Below, one piece after another: positions 12,827-27,800 of a stretch of DNA of 64,000 nucleotides (its first letter is position 1; each line of letters starts with the position of its first letter). The notes below the pieces were generated by a model. It was not told the origin of the DNA. It searched no databases and worked only from the letters and a program-made list of their open reading frames with translations. The DNA is from Liolophura sinensis (lineage: Eukaryota > Mollusca > Polyplacophora > Chitonida > Chitonidae): NCBI RefSeq assembly GCF_032854445.1, contig NC_088300.1, positions 73,461,005 to 73,525,004 of the forward strand. Direction: 5' to 3'. A program made the translations under genes and the position numbers.

Positions 12827-15800
12827 CTGGAAAAAAAAGGAAGGAAATAAGTGTTAGTAATAACATACATTGCAGAACTGATCCTTTATAAGGCCATCAT
12901 TAAAAATATGTTCGTTGAGGGTAACCTGGCAATTAGCCTCACAAAAAGGGCCAAACTCCAAAGTTTTTATTAGGGTTTTGATGGAAATTCCTTCTTTTGA
13001 TATTGATTTCTTCAAAATCCCTATCTCATTCATGGGACAGAATAAAAACGATAAATTCCTTGCTGACCTGCCCCACATGTATGTTTTGTGATGGGGTAAT
13101 TGTGCTATCCCTCATTTTTTTTTTTAATAAAGAATTTTTAAGGATGTTCTGCAGTTAAGGATTTCCATCAATTGGGACCTGGATTTGATGAAGTATTTCT
13201 TTCATTTTTGTGTCTAATCGTTTACTCAATCTGTCTTAATCTGTACTCAAAAATAATTCATTCTACACGACTGCAGTCAGACTCACAGGTAGAGGAAACC
13301 AGGCATGTTGAGAGGTGATCATCTAACCAGCAAGAGTTCACAACTTCAAAGGCCAAGAGATAGTAAATTTCTGCTAGAAGGCATTAGGTCACTAGAGCAG
13401 ATAGGACGATCATACAATGAATTAAGATTAGGTGCATGAACAAGGGATTTTTACCGTAACAAAGATGTCACCTCACCAGCAATGAAAGTTTTTGGCATTA
13501 TGCAATCAGAGCTGATTTTACTTGCCATGTGATTCAATTGCTCACACCCCTTGGCCTAATCCCATCCAAAACCTCACCCTCCCAAATAACCTTGTGTGTA
13601 CTTAATGCTCACATTGTGGGTAGTGTTGACGCCACACCAACTGTGTCTCCCCTCATAATTACATACACTTTCATGATGAAAGGCTTTCTAGGAAAATGTA
13701 CTGTGTAGGTTAATTTACAGCAGATATGTGAGGGCAGTGCCTCCTGTCTCAGGTAAAACTTAACGTGTAGTGGGACGTGAGAATGGGGAAACCTTTTACA
13801 CCTAATACATGTTTGGTCCAAGGTGTACAGTGTTCCTGATCTATTCCTGCAATGTGTCTGTCAAATGTTGATTTGGGGTTGAGCTGTCAAGGTGGTTTAT
13901 ATATATATACATATATATATTGACAGAAAATAATACACACCTGAGCTCGAACTCAATTAGCAGACAAAAGTATCTGCAGCAATGCCAAAAGATTATGTGA
14001 TTTCAAGTCTATAACCATGGTAACAGTGGCATCAGAGCATAGATATAAGAAGAGAATATAACACCAAGCGTTACATAATACTCATAATCCAATTGTGAGT
14101 CAAATTCAGGGCACATGTACCTATGAATCCTAAGTAATCCAACATGTGCAATATAAAGCTTTCAACCATAGATCAATCTGACTGACGCGCAGTGAGTGCT
14201 ATCAGTCTCGTAGTTTGGCTAATATGTCAAAGAAAAAAAAACCCACCATACCATAAACTGGTGAGATAAACCATGTAGATTTTATCGAAATTCAGTTTTT
14301 TAAAAAAATAACCTGTGTGTTACAGATTATGTAAATAGGGGATCAACACCAAAAGCAACGGTTAAAATCCAGAGAGATAATGTGTACATGGTAATCAATA
14401 AATCAAGTACATGTAGATGTCAATGAGAGGATATCCAAAGTGATAGAAATACCATAAAAATGTGTATTAACATGTGTCACTTCATGACTCATATACTAAT
14501 GCCAACTGCTGCAACATATTTAGAAATGTATCTTCTATTGTATAACAAATCTGTTTCTGTTTTCATTTTTCCATGTATTGGCCTGTTATTTGGGAGGGGG
14601 GGAGTATTCTTTGCTGGTGGCAATAGTTACAAATAGCCTGTACATACGTATCAATCCAAATCTGTATTCTCCAATTTACTGCAGTAGTTGTTTGTGATCA
14701 TGATGAGCATATACATGCAAACTGAAACAGTTATGCAATTGCTGTCCAGTTCTGCCCTGTTTTGGGGTCCTTCCGAGCAGTTATGGCTTTGCTGTGTAAT
14801 ATTTGTTTGATTGGGTTTAACATCACATTCAACATTATTTTGATCATATCAAGAGGTACCAGGCTTTACCCAACGGCACAATATTTAAAGTGGTGCCTCA
14901 CTGGAATGCTGTGCTGAAGCCACCGAACATGAGCCCTCACCCAGTCATGTCAAACTGATACTGGGCGGAACAAAGTACTACGCCTCTTCCTCTTGCACTG
15001 AGAGTCAAGCGAGGTAGTGCCACGACTACGAATGTTTAGGTCTTACATGTAAGTATCCCTCAGTTCGGGATCAAACTTCTTGTTAAATAAACAATTCATG
15101 TACCACCATGCAAAGAAACCAAAGAATTCACAGATTAAATTATAACAGTGAATGCAATGCTAGATTGATCAAATGATTTTACATCATCAGATCTGTTGTT
15201 TCCATTCCTACAAAACTGGGCAAGTACTGTTGTTTATGACAGCCCTAAGGTGGTAAGGCCAATAATTACATGTCTCCCTATCACTATCCTCTGACTGGCA
15301 GTCCCTGGTATGTGTGTGAGTAGTGTATACTTACCAGCTATAGCATTCCACACATACAGCCCTACTGGGCCAGTTATGGTTTCAATGGGATGTGACAGGA
15401 CATTGAAACAGCCAAATCCAAATGCTATGAGGCCCCAAGCAATGCCCAGTGCTGCCATGACGATTGTTCCCACCCACAGTCCATAATCAAACATTCCATA
15501 TGTCAGGGCATAATCTTTCACTGCAAAAAAAATCAGAAGCTGTGTTAAAGGGATGACCTGAATATTGTGGAATACCATATCATTAGGTTTTAGGTTGTGG
15601 CGATATTTTACTTTTGAAAAATTTTTGTTAAACATTTTTATTTTTAATTAAAAACTGTCATGTTGTTATCACCTGTAAATTGTATTACTGATAATTTGAT
15701 TGGCTACCAAGCTTTGAAGTCAGTCAAGTCTACCATTGTGATTAATATAATTGTCTTATTAAAACTCTCAATTTAACAGGAATCAAGCTACATGTATATC

Positions 15801-18800
15801 AACACATGTAACACTGTGTGTGCAAAGTCAGAAGTAAACAATAATGATACATTTTCTACATGCATAAAAACAGTTGCACTTAAATTTCATTCCCAAATGA
15901 AGAAATTTGAATAAATGATCGAAACATAGATGATGAATTAATTCTAATTATGTCAATACACCACTGTATGTGTATATGCATTGTACATATTATTGTTTGC
16001 ATTCTAGACTGACACAAAGAGGAATTTATGGAAATTTTTCAATGGTAAATATGCCAAGTGGGATTTATTTTCCTTCATCAAGGGGAAATTTCTGATGACA
16101 AACTGAAGTGGGCCTATTTACTCTGTTGTCAGAATCGGTGGAGGTGAAGTCCAAGTGCAAGTCACAGTATATACTGTAGTGTGTATCATTTCTCCTAATG
16201 TGCTAACATCATATTATAACTGATTTATCAGCTCTATATGAAATATCAGGAAGTCTCATAATATAAATGTTGTATTCACAGTAAACCAAGCTCTATAGTA
16301 TCAAATGTTTTATCTTCCTCACACACACACACATATGTTATCCTAAGGCATCAGGACATGTGCTCTTCTGAACATGATATGAATATTTTTGCACCTGATA
16401 TGATCATTTAACACGGGTGGGTACAGGCCGATCACAAAATGTAACAAGGCAGGCAAAATGGCTGTACTATACGATACTGGTGAATCAACTACTGTATAAA
16501 GTTACAGATTTGTAACGTTGCATAAAATCATGATCATTCCATTTTAAACATAAGTACACTATTAAAGCTAACAGTGACACTTCACAGACATTAATCACAC
16601 CCTATACATCTGTCCACATATGCTATATCACATACTAGAAGAATGAAAATGTTACTTATTCCATGTGGCCTACAGCAATTATTGACTAGTTCAGCATGTT
16701 TAGTGGGTTGTTTTTTTATCTCTACGAATAGCATACACCTTAGTACAATCTGTTAATGGTGTGATTGTTTTTAGGTACCGGTACTTTCTATTTGTGAAAG
16801 TTCATCCAGCAGCCACTGGTTAATAATGGAAATCAACTGCTGGATGTTAATTAGACTGGGTGAGGTCAGAAATACCTTAATCTGGACTTATGAACATGTA
16901 TACTGGGTATAGGTAGATAGGGAAGATTTTCTTACTAGGAGAGAAGCCAGTGCTGCTACCTATATATTAGTGCATAGTCAGTAATGAGGCGGGAGGTATA
17001 CAAGCATATCATAGGGTTCACGTTCAGTATATGTATATTCATACATATTGGAAAAATACATAAATATGATTATGAATACGCCAGTGAATGCAAACATATT
17101 GTGGAGTAAGTCTTTTCTAAGAATATAGCTGCATGCTTGATGCTGAAAACTGTAATAACTACAATACAAACTCTGCAAGTTTCTCTGGTTCAACTGAAGA
17201 ATTTACAATCAAATGCTAATGTATTTATGAAGGTGTTCCAAGAGTACAACTTCATATAACATCACAAGTTGATAAATTTAATTTCACAATAGCTAAATAT
17301 GTTTTTTTTTTATGTTTAAGTGGCATAATTTGTCACAAAACAAATAATGCATATATTCATGCCATGATTTCAAAACCTTAACATACTGGCATGTAAAGTT
17401 TTTTTTTAAATTTCCGAATCTATTAACAAAACAATGCATAAAATGTGATAAATTACCACCCATGAATATACAGTTTTATTCTTCATTGTTCAAGGTATGA
17501 GTCGACATTTTTTGGTGTAGAATAATGCACTACGATAAACCTCTGCTTAGGTTTCAGTTTGATACACTAGCTGTCACACCTTCACACTGCAGGCCACTCT
17601 AATTTGATATGAACTCAACAAAGCTGTACTGTTGATTGATTGATTGATTGATTGATCGATTCACTGTTGCTTGTTACTAAACGTGGTTAGTAACTTATGA
17701 TCATCACCACAAAAATAAAAAAGATGGCATAATAAAAGTTCTCCTGAGAAGTTAACTGAAGCCAAAATACTGATAAGCACACACGCAAAAAATTCTTCAG
17801 GGTTAGAATCAATGCTTATCTATTGGCCACAAAACCCACTTGTACCTAGGCCTGGATATATGTACACGTACATTACACCTGGCATACATGTACTTAACAG
17901 CGATGTGTACTGACTGCTGTTGCCCATAGTCGTGGGTTTCCCCAGACCCTGCCAAGTTTCCTCCCACCATAATGCTGGCCGCCGCCATTGTATATGTGAA
18001 ATATTCTCAAGTACAGCATAAAACAACAATCAAATAAATAAATAAATAAATACTGACTTCTGTGAGCGAGTCACACATTTACATAATGTACGTCATCAGT
18101 AGAATTAGGGACTTTGATCGACCAGCTTCACAGGGTGTGTAAAGCTGGTCACAATCACAAGCTTTGACAATGCACCGCCTGCAGCAGGCTAGGAAAACAG
18201 GTCAGGAAAATGAAACCATCCTGCTCTGCCCAAATCAAAGGTTACAGTACATTTATTTTTTTCTACCTTGCTAATATAACCAACCATGCCTGTATACGAG
18301 TATAAAGTCCAAGTTCAGGTAACCTTATAGCCTCAAATTCAGGAAAAATTTCCCATATTCTAACATTTCAAGTCTAAGCTCTATATACCCATTTTGCCCC
18401 TTTTTCCTGGTTCAGAGTTCTACTGATTTTAGGAAGGTGTTTTGAGGTTTGGTTGGAACATGGGAAGATATTCTACTGGAAAATTGTAAGTTTCGCCACC
18501 AAAAATAATAGCTTGTGATATTTATTTACCTTTAAAACTGCACTTTTGTGGACACAGTTTTAGGTCAATTAGGGTATGTAATCTGCTTACATATAATCTG
18601 AACATTGGTTACAATATTTTAAGGGCCTTATCTGCACCCAGACTATGCTCTCTCTGCATTTCTGTGAGTTTAACACGTAGGCTAAGGTAATTCTTTAGAA
18701 GAGGTCACACATTTATATTTAGCTCTTGCTGATTTACATCAGGTTTGTCAGGTTGCTGGCTGAGGTGTGCTGACTCCTTTATCTGTTCACAGTTTCTACC

Positions 18801-21800
18801 ACTCCAAAACCTGACAGCCCTTATAGAAGTGAAATCTTCATATTAAGAAGCAGATAACACCAATATGAAGTTAACTTCATTCATAAACAGTAATATCGAA
18901 GTCTGGCAATATGAACACAAACCTCCTATATTGTACAACCTTGACTTCGGTCTCAAAATTACCACATATGTCAATGGACACTAGATTTTAATAATGAATA
19001 TTTGGCATGTGTTATATGGATGAATAATATGATTTATTTATTTATTTGATTGGTGTTTTACGCCGTACTCAAGAATATTGAATAATATGACAATACAGCA
19101 GCCACATCATAGTGAGGATATGCTATATGCAATACTCGTGAACATAAATGTATTAGAAAACAAAAAATTTGCTGTTTTCTTATATGGTTTTAAAAAATGA
19201 CCAGAAAGTGACATGTCCATGTGGAGAGTCACTGCATTATCGCCACACATGGCCATGACAACTGTGGCTACAGGAGGTGGACAGTCACACATACACACAT
19301 GTACCTAAACCTGCTGGGTGCTTTGTAGTGACCAGCGTAAATGTGGGTGTAACATGTGTATACCTGTTTATAATATGGGTCTGTCACAGGTGTCATTAGT
19401 CTTACAATGTTTACACACCTGTAAAATTCAGCTCTTTCATTTTCTTTGCAATGTACATCCAAAACAAGGCTTAATTACATCAATAATTACAGTGTCACTT
19501 CATTATTTATTTGATTGTTGTTGAAACGTCATTAACAATATGTTTTATTAGTAGCAATTACAGAAAAATTCAAAATGTTCTGGTTTAAATTTAAAAGTCA
19601 TTTAAAAATTTCCTGCAGGTCGAGATCATTAAAGTTTTCCCAGTTGCACATCCATTGGCATATGCCCAGAATGCCCCAGAACAAATGAATAACAAAAAAG
19701 TACTGTGTAAAAATACATTTTTTCCCTTTACTTCTTTAACTACAGTGTCTACTTGTGTATCTCTTATGCTTTAGAGGAAAAGAAAAGATCATCAGTTTTA
19801 TTCTTCCACTACCCCTGGAAAGCATGTATATTTTAATCTTTTCGAATCTTCCCTTTGTTCAAACACACACCAAACTGTCCTGCATGGCTTTCATAAAGAA
19901 AAGCATACAAACGTACACACTTTTTAGACGACTTCCAGTCAACACTAACTGAAGATCATCTAAAATGTCTTGTCTCTTTTCTGTGTGGAAAAGCTACACT
20001 GTATAACCATGAAGTGTAGGACACACTGGCTCCATACATATATGTCAAGGCATACACATGTACAATTGTACATGCATATGTATGCTTGGGTGCATACAGA
20101 TCTACTGCTTAATTTATCCTATTTATAAGGCCAATGGAAATTTATGTACAGATGTCTCAGAATAATGTAAATACTGATGCACATAATACATGCACTGATG
20201 CTCAATTATCTGCTGTACTGAGAATGTGTTTACCAGTGCAGCCACATCAGCCACATAAAATGAACCTAATCTTTTCAGGGATTAAGACAGACACTTAATC
20301 CCAGATGGGTGTCCTTTCGTTTTGCACTTTATTTATATGTTAACACTCCTAGCTGTAAATATACACAGAATGTGAGCAGAAACTACACTAAGTTTGTTAT
20401 TTTTTGTTCCATTTTGATGAAAAATAAACCTGCATGTGTATAAAAAAATGAAGACAACACAAAAAGCATATTATTTCTATCTACATTTGAAAAGTGTTGC
20501 TTATCATGCATATACTACATGCAGTGTATGAAGCACTAATCTGCCTGCCTAATAATCAATGTATCAGTGAGTGTAAATAAAGTGGTGTGTACGTGCAAAT
20601 ACTTTCTTTGTAAGGTTTACTCAAACAAATTGGTAAGAGTGGTAAAGGAGAGGTGTGAAGTCAGTTACAAGCAGAATAGAATGATCAATATTTAAGATAG
20701 TATGGAAGAGGAAAAACCTGATTCGTTTTTGTCAATGGCATCCAAAATGGCGAACTGCAAGTTTTGTTCCCGTCCCTCTGCGGAAGGCTCACCAGACCAG
20801 AAGCATTGACCAAAACTGGCATTACAAACAGCTGTTAGGGCACGGTGCAAGAGAGAAAAAAACATAAGGAAAAGGCATGCTTCAAATTACTACATCATCT
20901 AAAACCATGAAGAACAGGTAAATCAAAACCATAAAAAAAAATTGGTTACCTTTTCTCATCTAATGACATGTCAAGTTTCAATTGAAGTGGGCAATCTTCA
21001 CACAATATCAAAATTCATAAACAGATATACATGTTAATTTACTTCTGGTTGAATGACACACTATTTGGACTTGACTTACCATTGGTAGAAAAGATTTTCA
21101 ACAAAAGAAATGGAAAGATCACTAAATACAAATAACATATTGTACATCAATGCACCATCCAGTTTTCAGAACCATGAGATTTCTTGTTGACCTGGTATTG
21201 TATTCACACAAGGAAAAATGAACACAATTTGCTCATATGCATGACACCTCACGAGCTGCCTTGTTTGAACACTCAACATGTTTGACAAATTCTGAGGAAA
21301 ATATGAAGAGAAAATTCATATAAATTCCTTGTGATTAAATTTGGTAAATCAGACGAAATACAGCTAAAGAATGCAAGCAGAAGTTTGACTATGACCCTGA
21401 GTATTTTGAGAGGAAACAGAAGCAAGTACAGTGTAACAAGGCTTTACGCTGCTTAGTTACATTAAACAAAATGTTTCACAAAATGGCATATATTATATAT
21501 AAAATATCTTTCTTCAGCATACATGTGGCAGTGGTATTATTTGATTGATACTGAAATCCTGGATAATGCTTGATTTAGAAAATATCACCAACTTCAAGAG
21601 TCGGAATACAGTAAGACGTCAGCCAAACTCTAATTCCTCAACCTTTTGAAATATGAAAGGGCAACTTTCAGTGCAATTTATGCACATTTTAAATCTGATT
21701 TTGGAGACAAAACTACACTTGTTGAATTGGCCAGTTTCATGGCATAACAAAAAGTATATAGGTCTACACAGAATAATGCCTTCACCATATGCTTAAATAA

Positions 21801-24800
21801 ACACCTTGCAACTAGGTAAAAAGGTTGAAGAATTACAGGACAATGGACAATTTTTAGTGGCAGTGTGACATTACATTCTCCAAAGCTGTATTTATTGTGA
21901 AAACTCATCTAGGGGCAAATTTTGACACTTGATACTGTCCACTTTCTCAGACCCTTCTGTTGGCCACTATGGAGGGTAATACATGTTAAAAAGAAAGCTA
22001 AAACATGAAGTAAGGTTAATCCTACAAACAACTCAAAACTATACATAAAAATACTTTCATTTATTTTTTCAGATTTTTTGAAGATGTTGAAAGGCATCCA
22101 AATATCTGAATACTATGGTGGGCTATATGAGCCATACTGATGGTATCTAGAGCTTTAATGACACGGACACATCACCTTTTTTTCCTGATGATCACCAGAA
22201 AAAAGGAATTTTTGAAAACATTATTTCAGTAATCTTTCACCCATAGGTAAAAAAGAGTTATTCCAACAACAATTCCAACATTCAATGTCGAGATTAGAGT
22301 TGGATAAACTTCCTGTGACGCCAGAATTCCTAGCCTCTGATAGTATGGTCCATAAAGTCCACCTTAGAAATCAAATGTTTGAGTGCCTTTAACTCTTTTC
22401 ACAAAAATCTAAATATGTAAATGAAAATATATTTATGCTCAATTTTAAGTGGTCTGTTTAGTCATGCTTACTTCAATTTTAAAAGTCTTTTTCTTTAATA
22501 CACACATGTACAAAAGCATTTTCCACAGCTTTTATTCTTTAACTTGTTAACAAATTAAAGTAAACAGCAGGTCATTTTGTTTTTACATTTTTACACTAGT
22601 GATCCGATGTACATGTGTGTATGATAAACATGAGAAAACAATACTGAGTGTGCATATAGTAACACACAATTGTACTACAACATGCAGTGTACAGCTACAG
22701 TTACTAATTGGACAACAGCAAAGGAAATATACATTAGGGTAAAGAGAATATATATACATATATAAATAAGATAATAAATGTAACAAAAAAATAAATAAAC
22801 GAGCAGTAGCGCAACGCCATAAGTACATGCACATGTACCAGGGTTGAAAAATTGGGACACTTTAAACAATATTGTACAACATGTACCGGAACGTCATCAT
22901 ATTGCATTCTTCTAGTCACTGCATTCACCAAAATTTCTTTGTAAAGTATGCGTTTTATAAAATTCTGGGTATAACCAGTCTTTTACTGATAATGTACATG
23001 TTTTCCATTTAGACAGTCGTAAACTTTTACCAATAAAAGTACATGTAGCTTGAAGGTTGCACCCAATGATAAAGTGCATCCTGAAGCAAAGTGTCCAAAT
23101 TTTTCTGCAGCAGCATGCGATCAGTTGCAGCCTAAGTCATCCAAATCATCATGCTATAATATATGTAAGAGTATTACTGAACAGCAATATACTTGATTAA
23201 AATGCAGGACTCAACGGGATACTAAGTAGAGGTGTGTAAAAATATAGATGTAATATGTAACTCAGCAGTGATACAATGCATGCGCGTGCAGCAATACTAA
23301 GAGCAAGTAGGTGATAAGTCACTGTACTTTCATATGGCAGCGCATGTAAATACCTCAATATGGTGCATGTAAGCGTCTGAAAATACATGTTTTTTGCTGT
23401 GTAAGTTTCATTACTGGTTTGCCGGTTTACCATTTCAAACATTTCTACTAGAGCATGACATGCCCTGTGAAAAGAAGTCACAGTAAGAAAGTATGTAATA
23501 TACATTTATATACATGTAAGAATCTAACTTCAAGAAACTGTTTCAAAACCTTCAAAGAAATGTGCAGCCACATCAATTCTGCAACATGAGAGTGCGCGCA
23601 GCATGGTGAGATTTCCAAATAATTATGCTGAAACAAAAATTTTGTTATGTGATAATGAAATGAATTGACAATATAAATTTATTCAATAATCAGCACGTGT
23701 ACATGTACTATTCTTTAGCCCAGAGCAACCAAGGCTGTGCCAGACATCTGACAAATTTACATCCTTGGACCAATGAGGGCGATGTCATCTGACTGACATA
23801 ATGCATCACAGTTTCATGTATGAGGTACTGATAGATATATATGTAGGCATACTCATGTCTTACAAAAATTACAGGTAAAACTGTAAATCATGTAAATTAA
23901 GACTTATTTCAATGCTGAGAAGTTGGCCTTCTCACAACACTGCTTAAATATGTCAAACACTCAGATCTTCAATGCAAGATTTAGGTGACTTACCTGAGTG
24001 CCCAATTATCAATGCAGGAATATGTATCAGATGCAATACTGCTGAATGCTTCACTGTGCCATGAGACATACTTACCTCCCTGAACAATGTGCAGCCCAGT
24101 ACCAAATATTTATTCTATCTTAAGCACAATGTACATGTACATGCATGCATGTGTATCCAATTTATCAAATTGTAACTCCTTGCATACATGTACACTTGTA
24201 GCTGATCTTTAGTTGAGAAAGTGTCGGAACACTAAATAACACTGAGGAAACATCAGATGATTTTTCTCCCAGAACCCAAAGAAGTTGGCCAGTTATATGT
24301 GTCCTGATACATTTATTTCCCAAATTAAAGAACGTTTAACCTGATGAAATACTTAAATCAAAACCATTACAAAAGAACTGATTGAAGAAAATAAAATGAA
24401 ACTAAGACCACCTTGTTACTATTACTTCTATTATAGTTGTGATAACAAATTCTACAAGTACAGTACATATAAAATACCTCAGTTTGCTAATTTATGCTCA
24501 TTTCAACAAACGAAAGGCTTTTAAAACCACTTAATGCTATGATCCATTCTTAACACACAGCCAAAATGTTTCTGTTATAACACATCAGTGTTCACTGAAG
24601 AACGGCTGAGCATATTAAATCATCCATCACGCCTCCACATACAGCTTGAGCAGAGAGTTTTGTGACAGGTATTACTGTCCCTGCTTCACTGTGGACTTAG
24701 GAACTTGATAGCTGAACCCTAAGTCAATATCTATTGTAGGCAATGCCACTGAAGCATTCATTACAACATGTACAAAAAGGGCGGTTTTAATAGTGAATGG

Positions 24801-27800
24801 TCAGGATTTCTATCAACCTAATTTCACTGAAATACCTCACAGAATTTCACACTCCAGTTTGCCACTATCAAACTTGTTTCCCTGTACATGTATTTCTGGA
24901 AAATGGTCATCCAAGATCCCTCAGCCAGTATTGACTGATCACCACCAGATCCTCGAGAATTTTATGACGTCACAATTTTTTTTAAGTTCTAATCATTATA
25001 GTACTAATGATATTATTAAGCATCTTGAACGTATTTGTAAAAACACCAAAGACAAGCCATTAAATGTATGAGAATGAAGATGAATGATTCTACAAGTATG
25101 CACTCCTCTTTATGACAAAACTGAACGCATAAGTATACAAATTGCTTCCATAAAGAATTCCTTTAAGAATATGCTCCTGATAGAAATGACTGGATTGGCC
25201 AATACCAGCGTCTTCTATATACACGTATTTGTTCTTGACTTTGTAGCTATCGTCACGAGACACTCGCTGAGGATGTGAATGTTAAGCCTACATTATCCCT
25301 TCTGGGAAAGAAAGGGCTACTTCATCACATAGGACAGCCTTGAAATCAACAACATGAGAAATCAACAGGCCACTGTAGATGAGACATAGGCCTATCAAGC
25401 ATACTGCCCAATGGGCAACCCTGCAGGATCAGCTGCTTGAAAATACCTTTTTCCAATGTTGACAATTTTTATAAGCAAGGCACACAACAACGCCAAGGAA
25501 ATCGAAATCTGGCATGCTTGTCTTATTTACGTATGAACAATGTGTATGTTTGCGTGTCTTTACTTGACAGCTTGCGTAAGCAAAAACATATTTTCATCTA
25601 GTTCTCCGATGAATGAAATTAAATAGCTGTAAATTCAGATAAATCGATATCAGAAACTGTTAAAAGCATTACAGGGTGAGACTGGATTCTCAATTCCCTG
25701 AATACAGATGAGAAACATTCCATGACATGTTTTGTATACTGAGCCCCATACGCGTGCCTCACTACATCATCACCTGTCTCAACCGTGAATCCCCAAGTGA
25801 GCCAAAAGGATAGTAGACCTGTTGATAGCCTGCCTCATAGTTAACATTCCTTACGTTCTTAACAGTGTAGTAATGGACACTTCTGATCTGTGTTGGTGTA
25901 TACCTCCCTCTCCCCACACTCTCCCACACTTCCCACCAACACCACCACCCCATCCTCCCAAGAATTTACACACTTTAATAGTGGAGTTATGATCATGATG
26001 CAGCACCTGAGGTAGCACATACAGACCTTCCAATCTGCTCATTTATGTGCTGTGTCTAATAAACCTAACAGAAAATGTCCCGGTCAAAATTGACCATGTT
26101 AACAGGCCAATCAATTCTGCAAACACAGGCTAGGTGTGAATCTCTGGACCCTCCATCCACTGTCAACAAGTGGCTGAGCAGGGAAACCACAGCCATAGGT
26201 GGGAAATAACTGCAAGATTTAGCCACTGTCTTTCTGGGAAACTTAAATCCTGTCATGGACGAACATATCCTTTATATTGTCAAAATACTACTTCCTCCTT
26301 TGGTTTGAAACTAGGTTTAAGTTTCAGCAATAAGTCATGCATAATAAACGTTGACTGTTTACAGACATATTGGCTCAGGCTAATATTTTATTAGCTGGAT
26401 GCATGTAGCCACTGTACAATGTATATATGTGCACACTGTAGACTGCTGCTGTGTACCCTTGGCTATTTTAGGGCCTCACTGCTTTGGTGGCCAAATGGCT
26501 ACAGAGTCCACTTTGAAGTCGGGAGACCCCAGGGTCAAACCCGGGTAGGGTCAAACCAACAGCATTTTGGCAGCATGGACTTCAAGAAGACACAACATAC
26601 CCGTATACACACACACTAATGATTATAAAAATACATGATCAGGTAATAAAAGAATTAATGAAAAGAGGCTCATTTATGAAAGTGTTAAATACATGGCAAA
26701 TCAAAACTGTACCCATAATTTAGTAAAAGGCAGACGTTTATGCATGCTGCTAGATTTTATTGACACGCATTTACACTGTAACTTGAAGACAATTGCCAAA
26801 AATCTACAAAGGCTGCATTAACAGTAACGTTCTCAAATCACAATCCTTAGTATGTATGTATACTTGAGCTTGTATTTCGTACTTATCAATTTTTCAGTCA
26901 TATGACGTATGGTGGCGAGGAGTCAATAGGTGTGTGTACATAAACTGTATCTTTTTGTGGCAGGGTAAAGCATCAGGCTGAGGGTACCAGACATGACACA
27001 CATCCAGTCGGTTTTAATACTATACAAGTCCTCTTTCCTAGCTCTAACTTCTCGGTGCTGAGTGCCAAGTGAGGCAGCAACAAGTACAGTTTTTTTTAAA
27101 TTTTCGGTGTGACCAACCTGGGTTTGATCCCAGGTTTCCCGGCTTTGAGGCGGATACTCTAACCATAAGGCCATAGAAGCAGTTCTTAATACACAATATT
27201 ATACAATGCTAAATTCCCTTGGAAAATACATGTCCATTGATGATGAGTCCGTCTTTGTGACTTTCCGCACAAGCCTCACAGTTGTCAACTATGAATGTTT
27301 ACCAATTTTAATTGTGGTGAACAGCTAGTTTGTGACACCAGACTATGAATCCTGATGACACAATTTACCTGATAAAGACTGCAATTACTTATTTTAAACA
27401 TTTTCCACTCTTAATATACATGGAGCATTTATTTAACTACGATGAATGACTGAAAACTGATTTAGCATTACATTGTATGTATAATATATATTGTGCGTGC
27501 ATCTGTTATGAATGTTGACTTGTATATGGCCAACCATTACTACATAAACTGACCACATCATGTTACTACCTCATAGTTACAGTTTCTGGGTGTGCTTTGT
27601 AAATACACACGAACTGAAACAGGATACCCAAAGGGTCTGCACATATGTCAGTCAGCCATGAAATGCACTGATTAGGAAACTAGAGGCATGTTCAGCCTGA
27701 AGCTTTTTTGTTTACTAATCATGCCTAAATAGGCGAGTAATTAATATATTCTGATGAAAAAACACTAATCAACAATGAGCTCTGGGCCACTTACATGTAC

